Source of the DNA: Antedon bifida
Taxonomy: Eukaryota > Echinodermata > Crinoidea > Comatulida > Antedonidae
Assembly (NCBI GenBank): GCA_963402885.1
Contig: OY727094.1
Coordinates: forward strand, 22,446,501 to 22,510,500
Reading direction: 5' to 3'
Length of the DNA: 64,000 bases
In this document: one piece after another, positions 62,620 to 64,000 of the stretch
Numbering within the stretch: the first letter of the stretch is position 1
Layout: the number at the start of each line of letters is the position of its first letter
Program-made: the position numbers and the translations under genes
The notes under the pieces: model-generated
What the model was told of the DNA's origin: nothing
The model's database searches: none
What the model saw: only the letters and a program-made list of their open reading frames with translations

Positions 62620-62960
62620 AATATTATGGTATGCAGTATAAACGATAAAAATAAACGAGAAACATGGTTTTCTTTTATTATTTTATAGGCATAAAATAAA
62701 CATGAAATGTCTTGTATGTACACGGGACGGCCGAAAAAAGTATGTGGCGTATTTGGCGTTTTTTGATTTGTGTTATAGACACGGCGATTACTGCAATCAT
62801 TGTATACCAAATTACATTGAGTTATTCACCCGGCTGTAGGGTATATATCTCTGAGGTTAACAGACTACCAAAACACGGTACACAACACATGCACTATCGA
62901 GGCATTTTTGGAGTACCGCATTACCAAATGTTCATTTTGTTTGAAGGTTTTTCGATCAAA
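62620..62960 (+). repeat. Dispersed repeat, same family as 58805-59110
   Basis: Slightly longer copy: GGTATGCAGTATAAACG, GGCATAAAATAAACATG, GATTTGTGTTATAGACACGG, GTTATTCACCCGGCTGTAGG, ACACGGTACACAACA and GGCATTTTTGGAGTACC. ORFs in it are not conserved between the two copies. Confidence 0.65.
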
Positions 62961-63220
62961 GTTTATTATTAGTTCGTCGAAAAAGATCCATACAGTATTT
63001 AAGGAAGGATGTATTTAAATTTACATTATGTAATATTTGTTATTAAGTGTGATGGAAACAGTTTCTCTAGCCTATTAAACAGTGTGTAAGCATCTATTTT
63101 TTCAAAAATTTTCGGATTTTAGGAGAATCACAGAAAAAGTCCTTTAAATTGATGATTTTACAGACGTGTTTCACACATACTGATCACGAATTTCCCATAC
63201 TCAAATTTCAATATTTTAGT

Positions 63221-63650
63221 TTCTATGGAGCGCCAAAAGAGCAACTATAATATAGGGTTAAAGAATCAGTGGAATGCATCTACTTTTAATTCATCTATTG
63301 AAATACACGTTTGATTTCAATATATTTTGTAAAAAAATGCTGTAAAACATTTTACTGCTAATAATGTGCTAAGGATATCAACCGACCCCAAACCAGAGCA
63401 TCACTACCTAGCCTACTGTAGGCCTAAGGAATATTATATCATTGAGGTATAAACCTACAGTACATGTTATGATGAGGAATTTGTCCGTGTACAGTATCAA
63501 CAGTAACATTTTTAGTTGTATTGACATTGACAAAATATATTGAAATTGAACGTAATTTTCACCAATAAATACATTAAATATACGCATTCCACAACTAATT
63601 AATGTTTTTAGCCCTCTATTATAGTTGCTCTTTTGGCGCTCTATAGAAAC
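63221..63650. mobile_element. Inverted-repeat element with ~38-bp arms
   Basis: GTTTCTATGGAGCGCCAAAA and its continuation through AGAGCAACTATAATA (63221-63260) are inverted, with two or three mismatches, at about 63612-63650. They enclose ~350 bp of AT-rich DNA. It looks like a MITE; no target duplication resolved. Confidence 0.55.
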
Positions 63651-63839
63651 GACAACATTGAAAATGTATCTGAAAAGCACCGAATGATGAAAGAATGTGT
63701 TTAATTTCATTAATTATGATTAATTTGTCAAGCAAGGCCTACTTTTAAAACAAAGTGAAAGCATATCTCGTCAACTATTCCGCACTTAGCATGAATCCTT
63801 TATGTATAATGTTTAGTTTAGATCTACTATGATGTATTT

Positions 63840-63935
63840 TACTTCTCAGTTTATGATTGTAATCCAACCTTTTCAGCTCTTGCTGCTGGTTGGATTTTAT
63901 ACCTTAATAAATAAAATAAAATTGCATTATGTCAT
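63840..63935 (+). repeat. Possible LINE 3' tail
   Basis: CAGCTCTTGCTGCTGGTTGG, then ATTTTATACCTTAATAAATA and AAATAAAAT resemble the 3' end of a LINE. Weak evidence, based on the tail pattern only. Confidence 0.3.
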
Positions 63936-64000
63936 AATCAGCCAATGGGGTGCTGGTACGTGTGTGACGTCATCATATAAGGAATTTGGATTTTTTTTCC

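Overview
This is a window of animal nuclear DNA: AT-rich, intron-containing, with GT-AG exons and a high density of degenerate transposable elements. Two protein-coding genes can be rebuilt completely from the sequence. The palindrome TAGGCCTA recurs throughout, and several repeat types are ones I associate with invertebrate deuterostomes. An echinoderm-like genome is my best guess, by inference only; no species is identified.

Layout. 1-5168: head-to-tail copies of a non-autonomous Helitron, each closed by a hairpin and CTAG. 5169-7490: LINE reverse-transcriptase relics and small inverted-repeat elements. 7596-8027: two minus-strand exons of an unidentified, possibly EF-hand, protein. 8478-8714: a TTAA-flanked MITE. 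8940-14259: a second Helitron cluster with copies in both orientations. 14260-20700: intergenic, with a 684-bp element carrying GACGATCGGG terminal and internal repeats, a tRNA-derived SINE and a ~109-bp tandem repeat. 20560-23270 and 25950-27260: LINE relics on opposite strands, separated by a 204-bp palindromic MITE and a 445-bp hAT-type MITE with an 8-bp duplication. 27408-28802: a foldback element with ~640-bp arms, terminal minisatellites and a 5-bp duplication. 29830-30170: another LINE C-terminus. 30560-30942: a Bcl-2-family-like BH3/BH1 segment on the minus strand that carries a frameshift.

34808-50546 (+) is an ACK1/TNK2-type non-receptor tyrosine kinase in 11 coding exons (1,315 residues; every splice phase agrees). 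It has a SAM-like N-terminus, a kinase domain, SH3, a long proline/serine-rich tail with a PPxY motif, a MIG6-like segment and a C-terminal UBA region. Its introns hold a 39-copy, 45-bp minisatellite (42496-44250), a Ty3/gypsy-type gag fragment and several MITEs. 52872-61995 (-) is a TRAIP-type RING E3 ligase in 10 coding exons (435 residues; phases agree), with a RING-H2 finger, coiled coil and a PIP-like C-terminus. The two genes converge tail to tail; a LINE fragment with a perfect 28-bp hairpin lies between them.

The two genes belong to different pathways: ACK1 acts in CDC42/receptor endocytosis signalling and TRAIP in replication-stress ubiquitination. Nothing suggests a shared function; they are simply neighbours. 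I see no RNA genes, CRISPR or operon-like organisation. Stretches not listed are intronic or intergenic DNA in which I recognise nothing.
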